Below are positions 12,726 to 20,609 of a stretch of DNA of 22,783 nucleotides, piece after piece; position 1 is the stretch's first letter; every line of letters begins with the position of its first letter. Source of the DNA: CAZIOH01 sp964540815. GTDB taxonomy: Bacteria; Myxococcota_A; Polyangia; Fen-1088. The translations under genes and the position numbers were made by a program. The stretch is from positions 1 to 22,783 of the forward strand of contig CAZIOH010000107.1 of assembly GCA_964540815.1 (NCBI GenBank), in the 5' to 3' direction. The notes below the pieces were generated by a model, which saw only the letters and a program-made list of their open reading frames with translations, was not told the origin of the DNA and did not search any database.

Positions 12726-14149
12726 GTGATGCTGCCGCCCTGGGCCTGGTACTCGATCAGGTCTCCAAGGACAAGAACATCGATCGTTCGGTCCTCGTCG
12801 AGGCACTGGAACAGGCGATCCTCACCGCTGCCAAGCGGGTGTTCGGAATGCACCGCGAGATGGAGGCGAAGTTCAACGAGGAGACCGGTCGGGTCGACTT
12901 GTTCCAGATCATCGTCATCACCGAGTCCGTGACGCCTGGACAGGAGGGCGGCGCGGGCAAGGAGATTGCCATCGCCGACGCCCAGCGCTTCGGGCTGACC
13001 GCCGAGGTGGGCGACGAGCTGCTGTTCCAGATCTTCTTCGACGAGAAGGATCAGGCCCGCGCCGAGGAGCAGGACGCCAAGTACGGCGCGCTCTTGCAGC
13101 TGAACCGGGCCTGGAAGGGCTTCGGCCGGATCGCCGCCCAGACCGCCAAGCAGGTCATCCTGCAACGGGTGCGCGAGGCCGAGCGCGACAACGTCTTCAA
13201 TCAGTACAAGGAACGCAAGGGCGAGCTCATCTCCGGGATCGTGCGGCGCTTCGAGCGCGGCAACCTGGTGGTGGACCTGGGTGGGGCCGAGGCGTTACTG
13301 CCGGTGCGTGAGCAGGTTCCGCGGGAGTCCTTCCGGGCCGGTGATCGCATCGTCGCCTACGTGGTCGACATCGACAAGGCGGCGCGCGGACCCCAGATCA
13401 TCCTGTCGCGGACCCACAAGGGGTTGCTCGAGAAGCTGTTCGAGATGGAGGTCCCGGAGATCTACGAGAAGATCGTGCGCATCGAGGCCTCGGCCCGCGA
13501 GCCTGGCGCGCGCTCCAAGATCGCGGTCAGCTCGCGCGACCGCGACGTGGATTCGGTCGGGGCCTGTGTGGGGATGAAGGGGTCGCGCGTGCAGGCGGTG
13601 GTGCAGGAGCTGCGGGGCGAGAAGATCGACATCGTCCCCTACGATCCCGATCCGGCGCGGTTCGTGTGCAACGCCATCGCGCCCGCCGAGGTGTCGCGGG
13701 TGCTGATCGACGCCGCCACCCACACCATGGAGCTCATCGTCCCGGACGAGAAGCTGTCCCTCGCCATCGGCAAGAAGGGCCAGAACGTGCGGCTGGCGTC
13801 GCAGCTGACGGGCTGGCGCATCGACATCCACTCGGAGGCCAAGGTCAAGGAGATGGAGGCCCGGGGGCGCGCCTCGCTGGCGGCCATCGAGGGGCTCAAC
13901 GCCGAGACCGTGGACGCGCTGTTTCGACAGGGCTGGCGCTCGGCCTCGGACATCGCGCAGGCCAAGCCAGAGGAGCTGGCGGACGTCGGCGTGTCGGCCG
14001 AGGTGGCGCCCCGGATCATCGCCGCGGCCGGGCGGGTGGCGGAGAACGAGCGCCGACGGGCGGCCGACGAGGCCTCGGCGCTGGCGGCCGCGGTCCCCGC
14101 CCCCGAGGCGGGTGGCTCTCCCGCCACGGGAACGGGGGCAGCTCGGTGA
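12722..14149 (+). CDS. nusA: Transcription termination/antitermination factor NusA
   Basis: NusA binds RNA polymerase and modulates pausing, termination and antitermination. The 475-residue product has the N-terminal polymerase-binding domain (1-135) and the S1 domain (about 160-230, GELISGIVRRFERGNLVVDL). KH1 has CVGMKGSRV at 282-290 and KH2 has AIGKKGQNVRLASQLTGW from 348. One C-terminal helix-hairpin-helix-like region (about 385-440, GLNAETVDALFRQGW...ADVGVSAEVAPRI) comes before an Ala/Pro/Gly-rich tail. Starting at ATG 12722 removes an out-of-context upstream extension that overlaps rimP in another frame. It ends in a GTGA overlap with ylxR. In E. coli NusA feeds back on its own operon leader, and the leader hairpin here could serve the same purpose (inference). 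Confidence 0.97.
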   Translation: MSDAAALGLVLDQVSKDKNIDRSVLVEALEQAILTAAKRVFGMHREMEAKFNEETGRVDLFQIIVITESVTPGQEGGAGKEIAIADAQRFGLTAEVGDELLFQIFFDEKDQARAEEQDAKYGALLQLNRAWKGFGRIAAQTAKQVILQRVREAERDNVFNQYKERKGELISGIVRRFERGNLVVDLGGAEALLPVREQVPRESFRAGDRIVAYVVDIDKAARGPQIILSRTHKGLLEKLFEMEVPEIYEKIVRIEASAREPGARSKIAVSSRDRDVDSVGACVGMKGSRVQAVVQELRGEKIDIVPYDPDPARFVCNAIAPAEVSRVLIDAATHTMELIVPDEKLSLAIGKKGQNVRLASQLTGWRIDIHSEAKVKEMEARGRASLAAIEGLNAETVDALFRQGWRSASDIAQAKPEELADVGVSAEVAPRIIAAAGRVAENERRRAADEASALAAAVPAPEAGGSPATGTGAAR

Positions 14150-14580
14150 CCGAGCGTTCACGATCGCGGTCACGGAGCCGCCGCGCATCGGCGTCGAAGC
14201 CGGTGTCCACCGCGACCACGTCTTCCTCGACGGCGCCGCTGGCAGCGCCGGTCGCAACACCGGAGGATGGTCCGGTGCGCACGTGTGTCGGATGCCGGCG
14301 CGCGGTGTCGGTGGCCGAGCTGGTGCGGGCGACGCTCACGGGGAAGACCCCGGAGTCGGGTGGCTCGCGCCTGGAGTGGTCGGGGATCGTCCGTCGCGGA
14401 CAGGGAGGCCGGGGCGCCTCGATCCATCCGCGGGAGGGCTGTGTTCGGGCCGCGGTGAAGAGCCACGCCTGGTCCCGGGTGTTTCGGGCTCCTGTTGCCG
14501 GAATGGGCGTCGACGACGTCCCCGCGATCCTCGCGGAAATCACGGTTGCGTATGAGCGGAATTTACGCAGGAATGGGTAG
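14146..14580 (+). CDS. ylxR: YlxR family (DUF448) RNA-binding protein
   Basis: The family signature is complete: RTCVGCRRAVSVAELVRATL (about 45-64) and GRGASIHPREGCVRAAVKSH (about 88-107), followed by AWSRVFR. YlxR proteins are small basic RNA-binding proteins coded between nusA and infB; in Bacillus the homologue binds RNase P RNA. The 144-residue length is well above the usual 90-100, owing to an Arg/Ser/Thr-rich N-terminal extension of about 40 residues and a C-terminal extension. GTG 14146 overlaps the nusA stop (GTGA). The ORF is only 6 bp from infB. The shorter conventional N-terminus has no start codon near it, so the extended form is favoured. Confidence 0.9.
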   Translation: MTERSRSRSRSRRASASKPVSTATTSSSTAPLAAPVATPEDGPVRTCVGCRRAVSVAELVRATLTGKTPESGGSRLEWSGIVRRGQGGRGASIHPREGCVRAAVKSHAWSRVFRAPVAGMGVDDVPAILAEITVAYERNLRRNG

Positions 14581-14586
14581 AAATTC

Positions 14587-17500
14587 ATGATCGGAAGCGG
14601 ATTCGAACGAAGGTCAGATGCACCGGGAGGCGCTGATTCGTCAGCGGCTGGGCCACGGGTCCGCGTGTATGAGCTCGCGAAGGAGCTGGGGCTACAGAAC
14701 AAGGACCTGGTCTCCAGGATTCAGGGCCTCGGCATCGAGGTCACGAATCACATGTCGCACCTCGAGGCCGCCGACGTCGATCGCGTCCGCCGCTCCCTGA
14801 CCCGGGAGCGCCAGGAGACGCTGGTCGAGGAGCGGCTCTCGGACACCGTCATCCGGCGTCGTTCCCGAGCCACGAGCGCGGCCCCGGCCGCCCCGGCGGG
14901 CTCGCCGACCTCGGGGCCTGGCGCGCGGACCACGGTCCCCGGCGCGGGCGCGGCCCGACCGACGGAGCCCGCGAAGGCGGGAGCGCGCTCGGCCGAGGCC
15001 GAGAGGCCAGCCCCGAGCCCTCCTCAGACCCTTGGACACCCGTCGGTCGTGGTGCGAGCGCGCAACGCCGGGCACAGCAGCCCTGCCGCCGCGGCTCCGG
15101 TCGTACCGGCGGGCGAGAGCACGAGCACCTCTCCGGCAGCGGCCGGCGCCCAGGCGCGCGCCGGGGCCACGGCGGGGATGCCGGTCAAGGCCACCGCCCC
15201 CGCGGTGTCGCCGGCTTCTTCCGGAGCGGCCGGCGAACCCCCGTCCGCCGAGGCCGATGGGAGGACCGCGAAGGCGACGGCGGCCGAGGTCGGTTCTCCA
15301 GCCGGCGTCGGTGCCCATGCCGGACCGGTGGCCGACCGGGAGCCCTTGGCAGGGCCAGCTTCGGGCGCCGCGGTGGCCTTGGAATCCGGGTCGAGCGGCG
15401 CGGGGCCAGCTGGTGGTGTGACGGTGCGGACCTCGGAGGCACAGGCCGAGAGATCGGGGCGCGCTTCCACGTCCACCTCGGCCGCGACGTCCGCGTCCGG
15501 TCCGGATACCGTCGACGCGCGGGGGTCCGCGCCGGCGACGCAGGGTCAACGAGCCCCCGAGCCGGAGAGCGCCCGGCCGAGCGGACGAGCCGCGGGCGAC
15601 ACGGCGGGCGAGAGATCGCGGGACAGGAATGCGGAGGTCGGGGCGGGCCTCACCCAGCGCGGATCTGCTCCGGAGGGCAAGGACGCGGCCGCAGGCGCCG
15701 CCGGTGAGGGAACGGGCGCCCGGCCAGGGGCGGCCGCGGCTTCCTCGAGCGCCGGGGTCGTTGGCTCGGCGGCGGCTCCATCGATCACGGCGGGCCGCGC
15801 CCCGGCTGGCACCGCCGGCGGAGCGGCGGCCGCGACGGGGGCCTCGCCGAGCCCAGGCGCGGCGTCCGGCCTCCCGCCCCGCACGGCAGCGCTCGGCGGC
15901 CAGGCCTCGGGCGGGCAACCCCAGCTGCTCCGACAGATCCCGCAGCCCGTCGTGACGGGCTCGGCGGCCACCGGGCAGTTCATCCAGTTGCCCGGCCGCA
16001 CGCCCCCGGGCGTCCCCAAGGTCGAGATCAAGGACCGGGACGAGGAGCTGCGCCGGCTCGGGCGCGCGCCGGTGGGACGGGATCGCTTCGGCCGTCCGGC
16101 CGGGGCCCCAGGGGGGGCGCCTGGACAGCGTCCGGGTCAGCCCTCGCCGTGGGCGCCGAAGAAGCGCATGGCGGCCTCGGGGAAGAAGGCCAAGAAGACC
16201 GAGATCACCACGCCCGCCGAGCACAAGCGGGTGGTGCGCATGGGCGAGACCATCCAGGTCTCGGACTTCGCGCAGAAGATGGGCATCAAGGGCAAGGAGA
16301 TCATCAAGCGCCTGTGGGCCCTCGGGATGATGGGCGTGAACATCAATCACGACATCGACCACGACACCGCCACGCTCATCGCCAACGAGTTCGGCTACCA
16401 GATCGAGTCCACCGCCTTCCGCGAGGACGAGGTCCTGGCCGACTCGCAGGTCGAGGACTCTCCCGAGGATCTGGTGACCCGCGCCCCGGTGGTCACCATC
16501 ATGGGGCACGTCGACCATGGCAAGACCTCCTTGCTCGACGCCATTCGCAAGGCCAACGTGGCCGGAGGCGAGGCCGGAGGCATCACCCAGCACATCGGCG
16601 CCTACAAGGTCCACTCGGATCGCGGCGACGTGGTGTTCCTCGATACGCCTGGCCACGAAGCCTTCACGGCCATGCGTGCGCGCGGGGCCATGATGACCGA
16701 CATCGTGGTGCTGGTGGTGGCGGCGGACGACGGGCCGATGCCCCAGACCGTCGAGGCCATCAACCACGCCAAGGAGGCCGGGGTCCCCATCCTGGTGGCG
16801 GTGAACAAGATCGACAAGCCGGGGGCCAACCCCGATCTCATCCGCAACAAGCTGGCCGAGTTCCAGCTGGTGCCGGAGGAGTGGGGCGGCGAGACCATCT
16901 TCGTCAACGTGTCGGCCAAGACCAAGCAGGGGGTCGACAAGCTGCTCGAGATGCTGGCGCTGCAGGCCGAGGTGCTCGAGCTCAAGGCCAACCCGAAGCG
17001 GGCGGCCAAGGGGTACGTGGTCGAGGCGCGCCTCGATCGCTCGCGCGGTCCCATCTCGACCCTGCTGGTCGAGGAGGGGACCCTGCGCATCGGGGACATC
17101 GTGGTGGCCGGCGAGTTCTCCGGGAAGATCCGCGCGATGCTCAACGACAAGGGTCAAAACATCACCGAGGCCGGGCCCTCGACCCCGGTCGAGCTGCTGG
17201 GCGTCGACGGGGTTCCGGACGCGGGTGAGATCTTCAACGTGGTGGGCGACGAGAAGGCCGCCAAGAGCCTGGTCGAACACCGGCGGGACTCGCGCAAGAA
17301 GAAGGAGACCACCGGGCCGGCGCGGGTGTCACTCGAGAACATCCTCGACAAGATCCGGGCGGGCGAGGTCAAGGAGGTCAAGATCGTGCTCAAGGCCGAC
17401 GTGCAGGGCTCGGCCGAAGCGGTGTCGGCGGCCCTGGCCAACCTGTCCACCCCCGAGGTGCGGGTGAACGTCATCGCGTCGGGCGTGGGCGGAATCACCG

Positions 17501-18045
17501 AGTCCGACGTGACGCTGGCCAAGGCCTCGGCCGCCATCGTGATCGGGTTCAACGTGCGCCCGGCGGGCAAGTCCTCGCAGATGGCCGAGCAGGATGGGGT
17601 GGAGATCAAGCTCTACCAGATCATCTACGAGGCCATCGACGACGTGAAGAAGGCCATGGTCGGCATGCTGGCGCCGGTCCTGCGCGAGAAGGTCACGGGC
17701 CGGGTGGAGGTGCGCAAGGTCTTCAACATCCCGAAGGCGGGGGTGATCGCCGGATCGTTCGTGACCGAGGGCAAGGTCTCGCGCAAGTCGCAGGTGCGGC
17801 TGATCCGCGACTCGGTGGTGGTCTACACCGGCCGGGTGGGCTCGCTGCGGAGGTTCAAGGACGACGCGAGCGAGGTGTCGGCGGGTTACGAGTGCGGCAT
17901 CAGCATCGATGGGTACAGCGATCTGCGCGAGGGCGACATCATCGAGTCGTTCGAGATGGAGTCGATCGCGGCCACGCTGTCCACGCCCACCTCGGCGACG
18001 GCGGCGGGGGCTCCGGGCTCGGCGCCGGGGGCGAACAAGCGCTAG
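14587..18045 (+). CDS. infB: Translation initiation factor IF-2
   Basis: IF-2 is the GTPase that places initiator tRNA on the 30S subunit and promotes subunit joining. The 1152-residue protein has a first IF2-N domain (about 25-75, VRVYELAKELGLQNKDLVSR), then a linker of about 460 residues very rich in Ala, Gly, Pro and Ser. A second IF2-N domain follows (about 549-610, VSDFAQKMGIKGKEIIKRLW). The GTPase motifs are G1 GHVDHGKT (640-647), G2 GGITQHIG, G3 DTPGH (686-690), G4 NKID (740-743) and a SAK G5. Domains II to IV run to the C-terminus. ATG 14587 gives a 25-residue N-terminal extension before IF2-N; no closer ATG exists. It is about 260 residues longer than the E. coli protein because of the linker. 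Confidence 0.97.
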   Translation: MIGSGFERRSDAPGGADSSAAGPRVRVYELAKELGLQNKDLVSRIQGLGIEVTNHMSHLEAADVDRVRRSLTRERQETLVEERLSDTVIRRRSRATSAAPAAPAGSPTSGPGARTTVPGAGAARPTEPAKAGARSAEAERPAPSPPQTLGHPSVVVRARNAGHSSPAAAAPVVPAGESTSTSPAAAGAQARAGATAGMPVKATAPAVSPASSGAAGEPPSAEADGRTAKATAAEVGSPAGVGAHAGPVADREPLAGPASGAAVALESGSSGAGPAGGVTVRTSEAQAERSGRASTSTSAATSASGPDTVDARGSAPATQGQRAPEPESARPSGRAAGDTAGERSRDRNAEVGAGLTQRGSAPEGKDAAAGAAGEGTGARPGAAAASSSAGVVGSAAAPSITAGRAPAGTAGGAAAATGASPSPGAASGLPPRTAALGGQASGGQPQLLRQIPQPVVTGSAATGQFIQLPGRTPPGVPKVEIKDRDEELRRLGRAPVGRDRFGRPAGAPGGAPGQRPGQPSPWAPKKRMAASGKKAKKTEITTPAEHKRVVRMGETIQVSDFAQKMGIKGKEIIKRLWALGMMGVNINHDIDHDTATLIANEFGYQIESTAFREDEVLADSQVEDSPEDLVTRAPVVTIMGHVDHGKTSLLDAIRKANVAGGEAGGITQHIGAYKVHSDRGDVVFLDTPGHEAFTAMRARGAMMTDIVVLVVAADDGPMPQTVEAINHAKEAGVPILVAVNKIDKPGANPDLIRNKLAEFQLVPEEWGGETIFVNVSAKTKQGVDKLLEMLALQAEVLELKANPKRAAKGYVVEARLDRSRGPISTLLVEEGTLRIGDIVVAGEFSGKIRAMLNDKGQNITEAGPSTPVELLGVDGVPDAGEIFNVVGDEKAAKSLVEHRRDSRKKKETTGPARVSLENILDKIRAGEVKEVKIVLKADVQGSAEAVSAALANLSTPEVRVNVIASGVGGITESDVTLAKASAAIVIGFNVRPAGKSSQMAEQDGVEIKLYQIIYEAIDDVKKAMVGMLAPVLREKVTGRVEVRKVFNIPKAGVIAGSFVTEGKVSRKSQVRLIRDSVVVYTGRVGSLRRFKDDASEVSAGYECGISIDGYSDLREGDIIESFEMESIAATLSTPTSATAAGAPGSAPGANKR

Positions 18046-18103
18046 GCGCCGCCGCCGCCGCCGCCAGCCCGGCGCGAGAGGTGCCAGTCGAGGTCACACA
18101 CCC

Positions 18104-18430
18104 ATGACGGTGGGAATGGCACGTTTGACGTTGTTCCTCTCGGCGAGCCATTCGCTGAAGGACAAGCGCATGGTGTTGCGGCGGATCAAGGCCCTGGTGC
18201 AGGGCAAGTTCAACGCGGCCATCGCCGAGGTCGGCGACAACGATCTGTGGCAGCGGGCTGCCCTCGGGGTGAGCGTGGTGGGGCACGAGCGGAAGTTCAC
18301 AGAGACCATGCTCGACGAGGTCGTTCGATTCATCGAGGCTCACGCCGAGGTGACCCACGTGGATCGAGAGCTGCAGAGCTTCAGCCAGGCCTTCGGCCTC
18401 GGCGCCGGAACCGAACACTGGCAAGGGTGA
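18104..18430 (+). CDS. ylxP: YlxP-like DUF503 family protein
   Basis: The 108-residue protein matches the DUF503/YlxP family: TLFLSASHSLKDKRMVLRRI (9-28) followed by KFNAAIAEVGDNDLWQRAAL and GVSVVGHERKF. The family is small, beta-alpha-beta and usually coded between infB and rbfA as here; its role is not settled, with a link to ribosome assembly proposed from context. ATG 18104 gives the usual family N-terminus (MTVGMARLTL aligned with MIVG-type starts). It lies 58 bp after infB, behind a GCC repeat. Its stop is followed by the GGTGA ladder that leads into rbfA. Confidence 0.9.
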   Translation: MTVGMARLTLFLSASHSLKDKRMVLRRIKALVQGKFNAAIAEVGDNDLWQRAALGVSVVGHERKFTETMLDEVVRFIEAHAEVTHVDRELQSFSQAFGLGAGTEHWQG

Positions 18431-18462
18431 AGCAAGGTGAGGCAAAGGTGAGGAGAAGGTGG
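18421..18462 (+). repeat. Four imperfect GGTGA repeats between ylxP and rbfA
   Basis: GGGTGA, AGGTGA, AGGTGA and AGGTGG recur at roughly 10-bp spacing, with AGGAG between the last two. Each resembles a Shine-Dalgarno core, giving several possible ribosome docking positions before rbfA (GTG 18459 or ATG 18474). Confidence 0.6.
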
Positions 18463-18473
18463 GTGAACCAACC

Positions 18474-18950
18474 ATGAAACAGCGCACGGAACGACTGGCC
18501 ACCGACATCCAGGCCGCCCTCGGGGATCTGCTGATCCGCGGCGAGGTCAAGGATCCGCGGGTGCGGAACACACCGCTCATCACCATCACGAACGTCGAGG
18601 TGACGGGGGATCTGCGCGAGGCCCGCGTGAAGTTCACGGTCTTCGGGGCCGATCCCGACAGCCTCGAGCGGGTGCGGCAGGGGCTGACGGCGGCGCGGGC
18701 CCACCTGCAGCACGAGCTGGCGCGACGGCTCAAGACCCGCAACACGCCGCTGCTTTCGTTCGAGGCCGATCGTTCGCTGGAGCAGGCGTTCGAGGTGACG
18801 CGGCTCTTGCGCGAGGTGAATGCGGCGGATGCGGCGGCGGCGGCGGGCGCGGCCGTGGCTGCGGGGACGGAGACGGCGGGGGGGACGGGGACGGCGGGGC
18901 ACGAGGACGAGGAAGGCGACGAGGACGAGGACGAGGACGGGAAGAGGTGA
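18474..18950 (+). CDS. rbfA: Ribosome-binding factor A
   Basis: RbfA binds the 30S subunit and aids 16S rRNA 5'-end maturation. The KH-type core covers about residues 1-110: RTERLATDIQAALGDLLIRG, EVKDPRV, TNVEVTGDLREARVKFTVFG and a helix-rich second half ending LEQAFEVTRLLREV. The C-terminal tail (about 115-158) is unusual, an Ala/Gly/Thr-rich segment followed by a strongly acidic end (HEDEEGDEDEDEDGKR). The tail makes it about 158 residues against 120-135 for typical members. ATG 18474 is chosen; GTG 18459 would add five residues. TGA overlaps the GTG of truB (GTGA). Confidence 0.92.
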   Translation: MKQRTERLATDIQAALGDLLIRGEVKDPRVRNTPLITITNVEVTGDLREARVKFTVFGADPDSLERVRQGLTAARAHLQHELARRLKTRNTPLLSFEADRSLEQAFEVTRLLREVNAADAAAAAGAAVAAGTETAGGTGTAGHEDEEGDEDEDEDGKR

Positions 18951-19954
18951 CGGGGGTCTTGATCGTCGACAAGCCGGTGGGGCCGACTTCGTTCGCGGTC
19001 GTGAGGCAGATCAGAAGTGTCTTGGGGGTGAGGAAGGTGGGGCATGGGGGGACGCTCGATCCGCTGGCCTCGGGGGTGTTGCCGGTGTGTGTCGGGGAGG
19101 CGACCAAGCTCGCGCAGTTCCTGCTCGATGCCGACAAGGAGTACCTCGCCACCATCCAGCTTGGCGCCGAGACCGAGACCGATGACCGCGCCGGCGCGGT
19201 GACGGCCACCTATCCGGTCGACCACCTTCGGGAAGCCGACGTGGCCGCCGCGATCGAGGCCTTTCGGGGCGGGCGCACCCAGATCCCGCCGATGTTCTCG
19301 GCGCTCAAGCACCGCGGGCGTCCCCTTTACGACTACGCCCGGGCGGGTGAGATCATCGCCCGGGAGGCGCGACCCATCGAGATCCTGGAGTTCGAGCTGC
19401 TCGCCTACCGGCCGGCCCCGGATGGGGCGGCGGGTGAGGTCCCCCTCACGGCGGGGCCGGCCGTGGATGTCCGGGTGCGCTGCTCGAAGGGGACCTACAT
19501 CCGGACCCTGGCGCGGGATCTCGGATCCGCCGTCGGCAGCGGGGCGCACCTGGCGGCGCTCAGGCGGACCCGGTCGGGGCCCTTCGACCTCGGGCGCGCC
19601 GTGCGGCTGGAGCAGATGGAAGCGGGGCAGGTGGGGGCGACGGTGATGGGCGCGCTCATCTCACCGGCCCACGCGCTCGTCGATCTCCCCGCTGTCCACC
19701 TGACGGCAGATCTCGAGCGCATCGTATCCCAGGGAAAGAGCGTGACGTGGGCGCAACTCGGCCCCGTGTCGGAGCTCGGGACTGGGGGCATCGGGGGCCT
19801 GACCCGCTTCCTCGGTCCTGGTGGCGCCCTGGTTGCCGTTGCGCGTCGGGCGGCCCCGGACGAGCGGGTGCGGACCCTGCGGGTGTTCGGGTCCGGGTCC
19901 CCGGACGCCCCCGCGCACGCGCCGAGCGGTCAAGCGGCGAATCCCGGGGTATAA
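18947..19954 (+). CDS. truB: tRNA pseudouridine(55) synthase TruB
   Basis: TruB converts U55 of the tRNA T-loop to pseudouridine. The N-terminal motif VLIVDKPVGPTSF (4-16) and the catalytic motif GHGGTLDPLASGVLP (32-46, catalytic Asp38) are intact. AGAETETDD-like GAETETDDRAG, QIPPMFSALKHRG and CSKGTYIRTLARDLG follow in family order. A C-terminal PUA-like region lies at about 240-300. The protein has 335 residues with a disordered Pro/Ala tail. The GTG start at 18947 overlaps the rbfA stop as GTGA, so the pair is translationally coupled. A 105-bp gap separates it from rpsO. Confidence 0.96.
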   Translation: MTGVLIVDKPVGPTSFAVVRQIRSVLGVRKVGHGGTLDPLASGVLPVCVGEATKLAQFLLDADKEYLATIQLGAETETDDRAGAVTATYPVDHLREADVAAAIEAFRGGRTQIPPMFSALKHRGRPLYDYARAGEIIAREARPIEILEFELLAYRPAPDGAAGEVPLTAGPAVDVRVRCSKGTYIRTLARDLGSAVGSGAHLAALRRTRSGPFDLGRAVRLEQMEAGQVGATVMGALISPAHALVDLPAVHLTADLERIVSQGKSVTWAQLGPVSELGTGGIGGLTRFLGPGGALVAVARRAAPDERVRTLRVFGSGSPDAPAHAPSGQAANPGV

Positions 19955-20059
19955 AGCCGCGTTCCGTTTGACTCTCCCGCCCTTTTGAGAGAAATTGTCG
20001 CCCTTTCGAAGCCCGAAGCCCCCTCGACACCCAACGCGACAGACAGGAAGTGAACACCG

Positions 20060-20329
20060 ATGGCTCTCGTAGCAGAACGCAAGGCAGAGGTCGTTTCCAA
20101 GTTCGCCCGCGCCCCCGGAGACACCGGCTCTCCCGAGGTTCAGATCGCGCTCTTGTCCGAGCGCATCACCTACCTGACCGAGCACTTCAAGGTTCACATG
20201 AAGGATCACCACTCGCGACGTGGTCTGCTCATGATGGTCGGGCAGCGCCGCCGCCTGCTCGACTACCTCAAGTCGAAGAATCTCGAGCGATACCGCACCG
20301 TCATCGAGTCGCTCGGCATCCGCAAATAG
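20060..20329 (+). CDS. rpsO: 30S ribosomal protein S15
   Basis: The 89-residue protein has the usual length and sequence of S15: EVVSKFARAPGDTGSPEVQI, ALLSERITYLTEHFKVHMKD, HHSRRGLLMMVGQRRRLLDY and the C-terminal RYRTVIESLGIRK. S15 is a primary 16S rRNA binder in the 30S central domain. An AGGA about 11 nt before ATG 20060 serves as ribosome binding site. In other bacteria S15 represses its own translation by binding its mRNA leader. The 105-bp leader here has a short CTCTC...GAGAG stem, but I see no convincing regulatory fold. It is followed by pnp after 280 bp, the classical rpsO-pnp order. Confidence 0.98.
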   Translation: MALVAERKAEVVSKFARAPGDTGSPEVQIALLSERITYLTEHFKVHMKDHHSRRGLLMMVGQRRRLLDYLKSKNLERYRTVIESLGIRK

Positions 20330-20356
20330 GTCTTCCGTTCAAGGACGTGATTCGTT

Positions 20357-20384
20357 GCCGCGCGCGCGGGTCGCGCGTGGCGGC
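20357..20384 (+). promoter_or_regulatory. GC-rich hairpin in the rpsO-pnp intergenic region
   Basis: GCCGCGCGCGC (20357-20367) pairs with GCGCGTGGCGGC (20373-20384) with a bulged G around a 5-nt loop. There is no T-tract, so it is not a simple intrinsic terminator. Such a stem 3' of rpsO could be a processing site, as in E. coli, where RNase III cuts between these genes and PNPase then controls its own mRNA (inference). Confidence 0.45.
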
Positions 20385-20474
20385 AGGAATCCCAACTGGT
20401 GACGGTAGCGATATTCATCCTTTTTCTGACCGGTCGAGCAGCCCGTCCGCCGAGGTGTCGCTCGGGTCTCCTGC

Positions 20475-20502
20475 CTGCCAGCGCCTCGGCGCCTTCTGGC
20501 AG
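20475..20502 (+). promoter_or_regulatory. Second hairpin in the pnp leader
   Basis: CTGCCAG (20475-20481) and CTGGCAG (20496-20502) form a perfect 7-bp stem, with a further GCGCC/GGCGC pairing available inside. It lies 107 bp before the pnp start and could help PNPase autoregulation or mRNA stability. Confidence 0.4.
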
Positions 20503-20609
20503 CTCGGGGCCGGGGTGCCCCTTCGAGGTCAGCCGGTGCAGATCTCCCAGGCTCGAACGCTCAGAAGAGGGACGAATCGCGCCGTCTCCGCTCACAGCAG
20601 GAGTCAGCC

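Noticed and set aside
14692..17280. 862-codon minus-strand frame opposite infB
   Set aside because: Shadow of IF-2; no domain is recognisable and it covers the invariant GTPase motifs of the real gene.
19968..19996. TTGACT-17-GAAATT as an rpsO promoter
   Set aside because: The -10 matches only three of six bases, and the rpsO gene may be read through from truB; too weak to list.
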